DNA of 64,000 bases, taken from NCBI GenBank assembly GCA_014607495.2, contig CP053155.1, forward strand, positions 2,418,001 to 2,482,000, written 5' to 3'. This document shows positions 50,677 through 62,325 of the stretch, one piece after another. Position 1 is the stretch's first letter; the number at the start of each line of letters is the position of its first letter. The DNA is from Carposina sasakii. Lineage: Eukaryota; Arthropoda; Insecta; Lepidoptera; Carposinidae. The translations under genes were made by a program, and so were the position numbers. The notes under the pieces were generated by a model. It saw only the letters and a program-made list of their open reading frames with translations, had not been told where the DNA came from and searched no databases.

Positions 50677-51408
50677 TAAAATTTAAACTGACTAAATGTT
50701 AAACACCCCGTTCAAGCACTCCGCGAGGCGAAAACTTAAACTGTCAAAATTTTATCCGACCCGTTCACGTTCGTCCGCTGGTATAAATTTTCGCCTGGCT
50801 AGGATAAATTCTAGCGTGCTTTTTAGGTCGCGAAATCTTATCCTGCTGTCAGATTGACACTAATGACAGCTGTCTGTTGTTTTTTGCTCGATTCGCGCCT
50901 TGATTGAATACTTTTAAATTGAGTTGAAAACTTGAAACACGAGTGAATAATTTATCATGGTTGAAATCATGGATGAAATTTCAATGCAAATTGTTGTAGA
51001 TGAAAGGGGCAGAATGATTTACGACAAGGTAGAGTTTGCCATTTTAACTGTGTAATTATTTCCAAATCATGAAGATTACAACAAAAATAATAAAAACTCT
51101 CCAAGTGTCGAGTTGAATAGATATTGTTTGACAAACTGCCAACTGCCAATTGAATTTGACAGCTGATATTGACATAAGCACTATGACTCCGTTTAGCGAT
51201 CCCTCGCTAGATAATTTTTAACCGGCTAAGATTTCGCCGGCTTACACGAACGCACCCCTGTGAGCTAACCTAAAGGAGAATTGAACATTTTTGATGATTT
51301 TTGGGTTTTTTTCCATGATTATTGAAAAAAATCTCAATTATTAAGTACCTATGCACAGGAATTAAATACCTACAGGCAGGATATATTGTCACTTAAGAAA
51401 CAGCAAAA

Positions 51409-54400
51409 ATGGTTTTTAAATGTCAAGAAGATAGCTTTCTTAAAGAGGTAGGTAGGTATCAACCGTAGAAAGAAAGATATCAACATACCGACAAACTTAG
51501 TTTTACGATTTGATGTTAAGTATATAAAATAATTCCCGTACAGTTTACTTCAAGAGTTGTTAAATGTGAATCGACCAAGGAGCCAGTTGTTGAGTATGGC
51601 AAAGCAACGAAGTTCGAGGGATATCAAATTACATTGGAAGATACCATTTTGTTCCCTGCTGGAGGTGGACAGGTAATTCTCGTCCATTGCCAATAAAGTA
51701 CTTATATAGATAGAAGTACAACACGCTTGCTGCACGCAGAAGTTATTTGCCCCTGATTAGTTCCCCTTTTACACTTCTTAATTCTTCCTAAAAGTAAATC
51801 ACTAACCAACCAAGTACTTCTGCCAAGGAAAAACAAGAATGCAAGAATGTTAGTTATTTTGCTAGAAGTATATTCTCTGTTTGAGGCACTGCTGATGACA
51901 TGTATAAATTACTAATTACATTAAAATTACTACAGTAATGTGCAAGTAGTTAAATAATTGCAGCCTCATGATATAGGCTGGCTGAATGATGTGGAAGTGG
52001 TACAAGTGTTACGTAAAGGGGAAGAAGCAGTGCACTTCACTAATAGCCCTATAGAGGTAAACACCAAAGTCCAGCAGAGGATAGACTGGAACAGAAGATT
52101 TGATCATATGCAACAACATTCAGGTATTTATCATGTAAACTAGCTCACATGATTTTGTTATAAACACTGGTTGTTTAATGAATTAAGTTATTGTTCTCTA
52201 TCTTTTCTTGTAACAGGATAATATAATATATATAACAAAAATGTAATGGATCGCTGTCTGTACATGGAAGATATATGAGAAAAAATATTATAGGCCTTTA
52301 TCAACACAATAGTACCCTAAAAAAAAAGGTTTTTGGATTTTTTATCAGTTTGTCTGTGCGTTTGTGCACACTAATCTTGAAAACAGCTGAACCGATTTTG
52401 ATGCAATTTTCAGGAATATATTGTGACAGGTACCACTTAACATATAGGCTACTTTTTATCCCGAGAAATTGTTTTTATCCAGGATAATTTAGACATTTTG
52501 CTTTTTCTGTAGTCCACACGGACGGAGTCGCGGACATCCACTAGTAGTAAAATAAAATTTATTTTAGGGCAACACCTTTTATCTGCAATCCTGGAGAAGG
52601 AGTTTAATTTACCAACAACTAGCTGGTGGCTTGGTGCTGATGAGAGTTATGTCGAGTTACATTCTACTAAAGTTAGTGATGATGACATTAGGGCGGCAGA
52701 GGAAAGATGCAATGCTTTGATAAGGGAGGCTTTACCTGTTGAAGTAAAGATTTGTAATATAAATGACCCTGATTTAGATGAGGTGGGTATCAACCTTGCA
52801 CTGTTATAATGTTTATAAGGGAAAAAGTATAAAGATATCTATCACAATATTTAGATGTGTAGTGGATGCTACGTGCACCAGGTCATAGAGGAATAATCTA
52901 TGACCAGGTTAAGTTTGAGCCTTGTATTTTTTCAGGCACATACCAGAGGTTTGCCTAAAGACTGCATGGGCACAATAAGGATAATATGTATTGGAAATAT
53001 TGATCAGAATATGTGCTGTGGTACTCATGTCTCTAATTTAAGGTAGGGTATGTGATTAATTGTGATTGTATTAATTGTAGGATTTACTAACCTTGAGGAC
53101 CTTATAGAAGCCCTAGGAGTTCAATCCGAGGACTTTTTAGTTTATCACAACATACTTCATTTTCACTTTATCTCATCACCTGATCATTCCTCGAGGATGC
53201 GCTTTTCAGATACATAATATTATACAGTTTCCCTTTTGATTTTATATTTAAATCACAAATTATCCAACAAATTCAAGCCAAAACACAGAAATTGGTTTAT
53301 TTTGAAACGAAAAGTCATCCTTTTGGCAAGCTCTTGTCATGTCACTTTTTCATTATATTACTCTTTTCGTACACTCAAATCTTTACAAAACTTCATGAAG
53401 AAAAAGAATTTCACTTCGAATTCAAGAATTTGAAAATGGAGACATAAATTCGTATATAAGCCATACAAACGGGAAAAAGTCAAGCATTCCGTCGGCTACT
53501 CAGCCAGAGTGAAGAACGGAATTATAAGGCCTTGTCCCGGGGCCGCCTGCCCCGGGACCCTTGCTGCACTTCGCCGGAGTTCTACAGCGCGAACAAACCG
53601 CGCCCGCGTCGCGTTCAGTAACCGCGCTCCGCGTCCACGGACCTACGAGTATACAGCGCGAATAATCCGCGCCCGCGTCGCGTTCAGTAATCCGCGACCG
53701 AGAAGATTCTTCTGTCCGATCCAGTACCTACAACTTCTGCACCTGCATCTACAACTGTGACCCGTTCGTCGGGTCTGGTACCGGCAACTCCTATCTGCAA
53801 CTTCTACACCTGCATCTACAACAGTGACCCGGTTGTCTGGTCCGGTACCTGCAACTTCTGCACTTGCATCTACAACTGACCCGTCCGTCGGATCCAGTAC
53901 CTTCAACTCCTGCCTGCAACTACTACACCCGGGGCGTGACTCCTGGAACGCCGTCGACCCAGGACCCTCAAGAGGACTCTGCTCGCCGACTTCCTACACT
54001 GTTACACTCCACAATCCTTCATCCACGCTCTACTCATCCTCACTCACCTTCACGCATTATTCATAGTGATCTCTCTTCTATATTGTATTATTTTGTGTTG
54101 TAAATAAATTCGTGTAACTCATATTTTCTTTTCATTTCGTTAGGTAGGTATTTATTAGGTAGGCTACAAACTCTTCATAACTGTTGCTACACGACAGTTT
54201 GGCGCCCGACTCTATCTTCTAAACTATCTCAACGTTATTTCTCTAAATTCTAAAATAACACTTCTTCTAGTGTCTAGGTCTTTTTGGTTAACTCTTTAGG
54301 TATAAATTTTCTGGACTTTAAGTATAGGTTTTCTGGAATTTAAGTATAGGTTTTCTGGACTTAGGTTTGCTGGACTTCTTTAGGTATTGGTTTTCTAGAC

Positions 54401-57400
54401 TTCTTTAGGCTAGTTCTCGGCAGCTTGAACGGAATAAATCTTTTGCTACTATACCTTTACTACAATACCCTCTACTACTAATTTTGCTAGAGTTTTTGCT
54501 ACCTTTACCTTTTCAAACTTTATTTTTTATTGCTAGGTTTTGTGTAACTTTTAGATTCTGAAATTTTATTCAACTCTTATAACTACAAAGAAAAGAGAAT
54601 TTTTGGATTTCAATCTTTACTTTTACAATTTCTCGTTTTATCATCTACTCGTATAAGCTACACTTATCTTTTTCAACTTCATGTCGGTGACACAGTTTGG
54701 CACGGAGCTACCTACATTTTCTAAACCTTGCTTGACTGAATTTTATTTTTTTGTCTTGTCTACATAATCATCTTCGTCTCTTCATCACCATTCTTTATTC
54801 GGTGACATCTAGGTAACCCATCCTACAGAGAAGCTCAAGATTTCCCTCTACATAATACTCTAGGAGCTTGATGCTCTCTCTTTTATCTCTAAATTATTTT
54901 ATGCTGAACTTTTTGGTCATATCTTCTCTATTACTAGATCTTTAGTGGTCGCTATGCTGCTATGCTATGCGGTCGGCTCGTCTTGCTGGGCTCGTTCAAA
55001 GATGGTTAGCAACCATTACCACCAGGGTACCTACTAATTGTTCTTTCTTGACTTAACTATCTTCACTTAGGGACTCTAAACCCCTACTACTAGACTAAAC
55101 CTTTGGATACTTCGGCGGTCGCTTATGCGATCGACCTGTCTTGCTTGGTCGATTCAAATATGGCTAGCAACCATTACCACGGGAGTACCCATTGCGTTAT
55201 CGAGCGGTAGACTACTCGTTAAATAAGCCTTAGGTCAAATTCTTCTTCTTCTTCAACTTCAGAGCGGCTGACTACTCTTTAAATAAGCCTTAGGTCGAAT
55301 TCTTTTTCCATCATGGAGCGGTCGACTACTCCTTAAACAAGCCTCAGGTCATGCTGGAACATACCTTTAGAGTGGTAGTCATTGACAGTGAACTCCACCC
55401 TTACCTGAATGAAGTTGATTGAATATTAGACGAATGATTGCCGATTATTTGATGATGAATGTTTTTGCAAGGTAATGTTCCCTAGACTCTTTCGAACCTT
55501 CTACAAAATTTTCTCTGAGTCGAAAATCTTCCGGGGTCGTGGGGGAAATGTAGGATTTACTAACCTTGAGGACCTTATAGAAGCCCTAGGAGTTCAATCC
55601 GAGGACTTTTTAGTTTATCACAACATACTTCATTTTCACTTTATCTCATCACCTGATCATTCCTCGAGGATGCGCTTTTCAGATACATAATATTATACAG
55701 TTTCCCTTTTGATTTTATATTTAAATCACAAATTATCCAACAAATTCAAGCCAAAACACAGAAATTGGTTTATTTTGAAACGAAAAGTCATCCTTTTGGC
55801 AAGCTCTTGTCATGTCACTTTTTCATTATATTACTCTTTTCGTACACTCAAATCTTTACAAAACTTCATGAAGAAAAAGAATTTCACTTCGAATTCAAGA
55901 ATTTGAAAATGGAGACATAAATTCGTATATAAGCCATACAAACGGGAAAAAGTCAAGCATTCCGTCGGCTACTCAGCCAGAGTGAAGAACGGAATTATAA
56001 GGCCTTGTCCCGGGGCCGCCTGCCCCGGGACCCTTGCTGCACTTCGCCGGACTTCTACAGCGCGAACAAACCGCGCCCGCGTCGCGTTCAGTAACCGCGC
56101 TCTGTGACCACGGACCTCTATAGCGCGAATAATCCGCGCCCGCGTCGCGTTCAAGTAATCCGCGACCGAGAAGATTCATCTGTCCGATCCAGTACCTACA
56201 ACTTCTGCACCTGCATCTAGAATTGTGACCCGTCCGTCGGGTCCGGTACCTGCAACTTCTGCACCTGCATCTACAACTGACCCGTCCGTCGGATCCAGTA
56301 CCTTCAACTCCAGCCTGCAACTACTACACCCGGGGGCGTGACTCCTGGAACGCCGTCGACCCAGGACCCTCAAGAGGACTCTGCTCACCGACTTCCTACA
56401 CTTTTACACTCCACAATCCTTCATCCACGCTCTACTCACCCTCACTCACCTTCACGCATTATTCATAGTGATCTCTCTTCTATATTGTGTTCATTTGTGT
56501 TGTAAATAAATTCGTGTAACTCATATTTTCTTTTCATTTCATTAGGTAGGTATCATATATATTTATTAGGTAGGCTACAATTCTACACAACTGTTGTTAC
56601 ACGACATAATTTAAATGACATATTTTATATACTTTGAATATGCCTAATGAAAGTTCCGGATGTTTATTTAAGTATTTATAATTAACACTCATTTGTTATT
56701 ATTTTCAGCCAGTTACAAGTAATAAAGTTAATTGGTATTGAAGTTGGCAAGAAAGGAAAAACCAACCTGAAATTTGTTGTTGGTCAAAGAGTTACCAAAA
56801 CATTTCAGAAAATGTTAGACAGAGAAAAGGCTTTAGTTGGGTTATTGAAGTAAGTATCTGCTTTCTTTTAATATCTAGTTGAGACTATATTAAGGTTAAA
56901 AAATGCTAATAGTAAAATGTATTAACCACCGGTGGACGCCTGCGACTCCGTCCGCGTCGACTACAGAAAATATAAAATGTAGAAATTATCTGGGATAAAA
57001 ACATTTTCCCATGATAAAAGTAGCCTATATGTTAGTTAAGTGGGACCTGTCACAATATATTCCTGAAAACTGCATCGAAATCGGATCAACCATTTCTGAG
57101 ATTAGCGTGCACAAACGCACAGACAAACCGAAAAAAAAATCAAAAATCATTCTTTTGGGTACTATTGCATTGATAAAGGTCTCCTATAATATTTTTTCTC
57201 ATATATCTTCCATGACAGTGACCCGTTACATTTTTATTATAGTATTATACAAAATATTAAATTCCAGGAATGAGCCAACCAAACATGAGGAACTAGTACA
57301 AAAACTTCAAAAAAATCTGAAACTAACAAATAAAAACCTCCAAAATGTACTCACTGAATTGGCTCAATATGAAATTGATAAAGTAAAGAATGCCACCAAT

Positions 57401-58309
57401 AAGCCAAAGTTTATATTTATGTTCAAAAAGGAAGCTACACCTGACTTTAATAGGTCCATTTGTAAGGGGTTGGAAAATGAAGGACTGTTCATGTTTTTGG
57501 CCTCTGAAGAGCCTGATAAACCAAAGGAAGGACAAATTATTATACAGGGTCCAGAAGAGCACTGTAACATCTTAGGAAAACAGTAAGATATATTTTTATA
57601 TTGTTTTGTATGGATGTGCCCATTGTGCATGACACTGCTGTCTTATTTATCATGTGAAAGTTTTACATTGTTTTTGCCTATATGTCCTCTATACAGGGTG
57701 TTTTTTTGTGGCCACCTTTAACGAAGGGTACGTATTCTATACATGAAATAAAGTAAGTTTATGCCAAAAAAATGCTGGGATTTTTTTTTTTTTTTTTTTT
57801 ATTAAATTCCTTGATCGTGCGAAATTTATAGTGTCTAGTGTTTATGTTAGTTTTTTTATAGACAGTTTTTATATATTAATTATTTTTCGTGAAAAAATCC
57901 CGCTACGCGCGTCTATGTGCATTTATGCAGAAAAACGCAGTCTATTTACTCAACCTTTGGACCCTAATATTTTGGAAACCAGACACTTCCCAGGTATGCT
58001 TCCATGGAGAAAAATGATCGTGATGATGAGGAGATTCCGTAGTTTTCGGGAACGTTGACGACCAAAAATCATTCTGTATATAAACTAGCCTCAGTATATT
58101 ACATTTCATTGGGTGAGGGTTAATAGCGGACCTTTTACTCTGAGATGTTAAATTATTCAACAAGAAACTTATTTCAGGATAACAGAGCTTCTTAAGGGAA
58201 AAGGTGCATTCAAAAATGGAAAGTTTCAAGGAAAAGCTGGAGATTTAAGTGGTCTTAATAAATGTAAAAAGTTAATTGAGGAATACTTTAATAATATATG
58301 ATAAATAAA
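51409..58309 (+). CDS. AARSD1: Alanyl-tRNA editing protein AARSD1
   Basis: Eight coding exons join in phase to 409 residues (human 412): 51409-51447, 51544-51672, 51964-52123, 52568-52782, 52936-53042, 56709-56849, 57268-57582 and 58178-58301. The protein is a free-standing trans-editing enzyme that hydrolyses Ser mischarged on tRNA-Ala in the cytosol. An N-terminal barrel ends in LEDTILFPAGGGQPHD. The zinc site is RRFDHMQQHSGQHLL (split by intron 3) plus NMCCGTHVSNL. The C-terminal part ends GKFQGKAGDLSG...KKLIEEYFNNI. No frameshift or stop is present. Intron 3 has a Helitron-like repeat (52239-52546), intron 5 a 3.5-kb LTR element, intron 6 an inverted Helitron-like repeat and intron 7 a family-2 MITE. 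Poly(A) signal 58304-58309. A partial broken duplicate lies at 37.2 kb. His in YVELH replaces an Asp kept in that copy. Confidence 0.94.
52239..52546 (+). mobile_element. Helitron-like repeat in AARSD1 intron 3
   Basis: Orthologous in position to 38365-38598 in the broken copy, but without its internal deletion. Ends CCACTAGTAGT. The open frame at 52275-52487 is inside it. Confidence 0.75.
53076..56606 (+). mobile_element. Non-autonomous LTR retrotransposon in AARSD1 intron 5
   Basis: Long terminal repeats at 53076-54196 (1121 bp) and 55549-56606 (1058 bp) begin TGTAGGATTTACTAACC and end ACACGACA, i.e. TG...CA. A 4-bp duplication TAAT flanks the element (53072-53075, 56607-56610). Three bases after the left LTR is TGGCGCCCGAC (54200), a tRNA-Lys-type primer-binding site. 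A purine tract GGGGGAAA (55541-55548) precedes the right LTR. The 1.35-kb interior has no gag or pol, only Thr/Phe-rich low-complexity AT sequence and a twice-repeated CAACCATTACCAC segment, so it is a LARD/TRIM-type element. TATATAAG (about 53454 and 55922) and AATAAA (54103) give LTR promoter and poly(A) signals. Confidence 0.9.
56931..57247 (-). mobile_element. Helitron-like repeat in AARSD1 intron 6
   Basis: Inverted copy: starts CCACCGGTGGACGCCTGCGA (degenerate CTAGT end) and ends GACCCGTTACATTTTTATTA. Its open frame runs into exon 7, so the apparent long ORF from 57011 has a false start. Only 57268-57582 is coding. Confidence 0.7.
57693..58080 (+). mobile_element. Family-2 MITE in AARSD1 intron 7
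   Basis: TACAGGGTGTTTTTTTGTGG start and GACGACCAAAAATCATTCTG near the end, with the TATGTGCATTTATGCAG and GCTTCCATGG markers. It lies wholly inside the intron. Confidence 0.75.
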
Positions 58310-58955
58310 CAATGGTATTTTATATAACACAGTAAACATACATAAGTAATATAATTTAATTATGGTTTAATGCAGTATAATATGTGGTGTTTTCGATAAA
58401 TATATTCTGAATGTAGTCATATTACCAGGAGTGAACAAAGGATTCCATATAAGCTACTCAAAACAAAATAGGGCCCACCTAGTTTTTTTGCATTAATTTA
58501 AAAACACTTACAATTATTCAGTTTAAAATTGTTAAAGTTAGCGTTAGAAACACTTGTAAGGACCCATAAACATGTCAACTCCGCACAATGTATTTTTTAA
58601 CAAATTTGTAGATAATTATCTGGTGGGCCCTATTTTATTTTGAGTAGTATATTTATAACCCACAATTTTCCGGTACCTTCACCATAGAGGAATAAGCCTT
58701 CACTTAAAAATAACAAATTCTTACCACAAAAATCAATAGAACATACAATAAAATTCACTATTCAATGTGTCCAGGAGAACAAACAAGCTTGGCATAAGTC
58801 TACTATATCACAATCTGTGTCATTTCGCACAAAAAAAATGTCTGAAAAAATGACTTAGGCTTGAGCCACTCTCATGGTTATTTTTTCTTAGTTTGCCATA
58901 CCTGATGCTGTATATTACTTAACCATAGGTGTGGTAAAATTATACAACTAACTTC
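58310..58955. other. Convergent intergenic space between AARSD1 and EMC8
   Basis: The two genes point toward each other. The interval holds the 3' UTR of EMC8 (minus strand) and no repeat or ORF that I recognise. GTGGGCCCTATTTTATTTTG (about 58622) is a diverged inverted match of AAAACAAAATAGGGCCCACC (about 58461), giving a long hairpin of ~175 bp. Confidence 0.45.
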
Positions 58956-60839
58956 CTAGGAGTCTTGAAATTGACTCTTAATTACTTTGTCAATAACAGC
59001 ATTTGTCCAATCCTGGCTCATATCATCCAAGTAGTTGTCAAAATCGGCCAGCTCTTTGTGCACTTTTGCTTGTAACAGGCATGATACTGTCTCTAATGCA
59101 TTCGACTCTGTAATATTAAAAAGGTAATATGCATTAACTAAGTAATAATGGCCTTAACCAATTGGGATAAGATAGAAGCACAACAACCAACCATGATAGG
59201 TTATAGCCAAGATAGAATGTCAATAAGATCAGTTGTTTAGGTTCAATTAGGTGTATTCCCCAACAACCTCCACTCTGACCGGTCGGAAGCAGCCTGTATC
59301 CAACCGACACCTGTGACCTTGGCCAGGTTGTCTGCCCCACCTTGTGGGTAGCCTTCCCATTCTATGCAAGAGCTTTCTCATACTGATCAATACTATTTCA
59401 AGTTTTCTATGTATTAGATATTTTATCTCTACTGGTTGAATACTGGATCATTATTGTAAATAATGGTGCTTGATTAGAACTTACGTAGAATATCCTTGTT
59501 CAAATCCTTTGGTTTCCATTTTCCATCACTGTATTTATTCATCTTGATGGCTGGTGATACTTGATGTTTTAGCATTTTCTTATTGTCCACCTGTAATTTG
59601 ACAAAATTAAGTATAACTTGCAGTCTTGTGGTGTGCCCTGGGGGAGGCCTATGTCCAGCAGTGGACTGCAATAGGCTGATGATGATGTTGATGAAGTATA
59701 ACTTGCATTATTAGTATTAACTATTATGACTTGACCTATCTCTCGTTTCCAGCTTGACGTCGACTTCCGGGATACCCTGTATAGCTCTATCTATTAATTA
59801 ACACATTCCTCTATGTGCTTTTCTTATTTATATTTTAGCACTAGATTTAACTGATGTCAGCTAAGAAAATCAACTGGGAGAGAACATGTTAAATACCATG
59901 TAGTGTCTGAATGATTATTTTTGAACTATACCCTTCCTATAGGTTCCCTACTTATTGATGCTATTTTATCTTGAGATTTCAATATTCTTTTATCAATCAT
60001 TACCACCTGTTTATAATTTATTTATTAATTATAATTATGATCCTTAGTACTTACAACAATAAATACAGCCGAAGGAAAGATTTCAGCTATCTTGTCAGCA
60101 ATTTTTTGTGATGGACATTTATCAACTATGTTATCATCAAAATTCTCACAGGCAGCATAGTATCCAGCAATAACACAGTTTTCTGCCTGTGCCAATACAT
60201 CAATCTGAAATTTATATAATAAATAAGAAGGATAATGTGGTCGATTCTGACCATCGCACTAAAGGTAGGGACAAACTGAGCCCACGATAAGACTTATATA
60301 CACACTTGTCGTACACAACATTGCGTATGATAAGTGTGTTTCCAAGCATATAAATTTCGTAGTCTAGATATGATAATGCGTAGCATACGTTGCATACGTG
60401 GGCTCAGTTTGTATCTACCTTAAGTCATAGATTACCTCCTAGGAGGTAATCTATGACTTAAGGTAAGGTTAAGTGTAAACTTAGTCAGGTCTATCCTTCT
60501 CCGTTTTTAACGTGAGAGAGAAAGGGACAGGTAGGACTAATAATTTTACGTTTAGGTTTAAGTGTGACTGCTGGAATCGACGTTAATATAAGTGAAACCG
60601 GTACATGTGTATGGTATTTTCCTTACCTGTGTTAGTGCTATTTCCGCCATAGGGGATAAATTATGGCTGTGATGAAATAAAGGGATACTGTTAATAATAT
60701 TTATATCCTGGTTTTTAGCACCATCCTTAATTTTTGTAGCGTCGGCCAGTAAGATACCATTTACAGCACATGATGGATATTTCGCGGCGTGCAAAATCAT
60801 TTTGGCATAGGCATTTGTTTCTATAGTAACTTCTCCCAT
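58956..60839 (-). CDS. EMC8: ER membrane protein complex subunit 8/9
   Basis: Four coding exons (60839-60627, 60204-60055, 59590-59485, 59107-58956) join in phase to 206 residues, the family's usual size. The N-terminus MGEVTIETNAYAKMILHAAK, then KYPSCAVNGILL, IPLFHHSHNLSPMAEIALTQ and AGYYAACENFDDN, are EMC8/EMC9 landmarks. It is a cytosolic MPN-fold subunit of the EMC, which inserts tail-anchored and multipass proteins into the ER. The canonical JAMM metalloprotease motif is not present, as expected for EMC8/9. All introns have GT/AG borders. The second intron (60054-59591) contains a CTGGACATAGGCCT-type repeat at ~59635-59695. Insects have one gene for the EMC8/EMC9 pair, so the symbol is approximate. 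Confidence 0.92.
60263..60420. mobile_element. 158-bp MITE with TAA duplication in EMC8 intron 1
   Basis: Ends AGGTAGGGACAAACTGAGCC and (inverse) AGGTAGATACAAACTGAGCC. It is flanked by TAA at 60260-60262 and 60421-60423, as for Harbinger-type MITEs. No coding sequence. Confidence 0.75.
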
Positions 60840-60966
60840 AATAACAAATTTTTACTCTTGAGTATGTATCTTAAATGCAATTTTTTTTTGGAAATAAATT
60901 TATCAATAATAATCATAAATTCTTTGACCGACCACCTTGGATTTGATTTGATTTTTTTTTTGTTCA

Positions 60967-62325
60967 GTTTATCCCGAAGGAAAGGCAAGGGGAACTAAGC
61001 CCATACAGCCGTTGTCTTTAGTAAATGATTTCTGAATTTATGATGGCAGATAATGATGATGATGAATGGAAACATCGGGAAAATCCTCAAGAACAAGTGT
61101 AAAGTTAGTCAAAATTAAAAATAATTGTAGAAACAACTTACATGGGCCCATGAAGAGATCGTATTCCGGCTAAAGTTTTACTCCGCTTACCTGCGTATAA
61201 AACCATGCACACGCACTAGATTCACATCACAAGTAATCAAAATATAACTCATCTACCAGAAAACATCACTTTAAGGACACATACAAGCCATTTACAAATA
61301 ATTTTTGATTTTCACAAGAAAATTACACCTGCACCCTTTCAGCTTTTCCCGCCGATTCGGATTTGATTTGAGAGTAAGTATTATTTTTTTTAGTTTATCC
61401 CGAAGGAAAGGCAAGGGGAACTAAGCCCATACAGCCATTGACTTTAGTAAATGATTTCTGAATTTATGATGGATGATATTGATGATGATGAATGGAAACG
61501 TCGGGAAAATCCTCAAGAATGGATGTAAAATTAGTAAAGATCAAAAATAATTGCAGAAAGAACTTACATGCGCCCATGAAGAGATCGTAATCCGGCTAAA
61601 GTTTTACTCGGCTTACCTGCGTATAAAACCATGCACACGCACTAGATACACATCACAAGTAACCAAAATATAACTTATCTACCAGAAAACATCACTATAC
61701 GGGCACATGCAAGCCTCTTACAAATAAATTTTGATTTTCACAAGAAAATTACACCCAAACCGTTCCAGCTTTTCCCGCCGAATCTGAGAGTAAACTTTCT
61801 TTGATTTTTTTTTTAGTTTATCCCGAAGGAAAGGCAAGGGGAACTAAGCCCATACAGCCTAATCATTGTTTAGTAAAATGTATTCTGAATTTATGATGAA
61901 TGACAATGATGATGAGTGGAAACGTCGGAAAAATCCTCAAGAACGAGTTTAAAATTAGTAAGAATCAAAAATAATTGCAGAAACAACTTACATGAGCCCA
62001 TGAAGAGATCGTATTCCGACTAAAGTTTTACTCAGCTTACCTGCATATAAAACCATGCACACGCACTAGATTCACATAACAAGTAAACAAAATATTACTT
62101 ATCTACCAAAAAACATCACTTTACGGACTCATGCAAGCCATTTACAAATAAATTTTGATTTTCACAAGAATATTACACCCGCTCACTTCCAGCTTTTCCC
62201 GCCGAATCGTATATTCTTTGGATTTGACACTTGACATTTTTTTTAAATTGTTTATCCCGACGGAAAGGCAAGGGGAATTAAGCCCATACAGCCATTATCT
62301 TTAGTAAATGATTTCTGAATTTTTG
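60967..62325 (+). repeat. Tandem array of a ~400-bp repeat (3 full units and a partial)
   Basis: Units start about 60967, 61394, 61815 and 62249. Each begins TTTATCCCGAAGGAAAGGCA followed by ACTAAGCCCATACAGCC, and the complete ones end CAGCTTTTCCCGCCGA. Units are joined by T-rich spacers. The fourth is cut after ~77 bases, where it abuts PIKfyve-like coding sequence. Single or inverted copies occur at ~10265-10615, 63103-63143 (partial, inverted) and 63575-63955 (inverted). No protein. Class unknown. Confidence 0.75.

Larger units (their letters stand above)
50019..51257. mobile_element. TIR transposon with CTG duplication, hosting a Harbinger element
   Basis: Inverted ends GGGTGCGTTCGTGTAAGCCG, ~37 bp long, bound the element. 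It is flanked by CTG (50016-50018, 51258-51260). The empty site is directly visible in the other AARSD1 copy (about 37337), which proves the insertion and its boundaries. Without the guest it would be ~620 bp. A 3-bp duplication suits PIF/Harbinger-like transposition. It lies ~150 bp upstream of the AARSD1 start codon, in the putative promoter. Confidence 0.85.

Noticed and set aside
53509..54103. LTR ORFs (also 55969-56388)
   Set aside because: They fall inside both long terminal repeats, overlap on opposite strands and are driven by a short GC-rich repeat.
57011..57267. Upstream part of the 191-codon ORF 57011-57586
   Set aside because: This part is an inverted Helitron-like repeat; coding begins at the splice acceptor before 57268.
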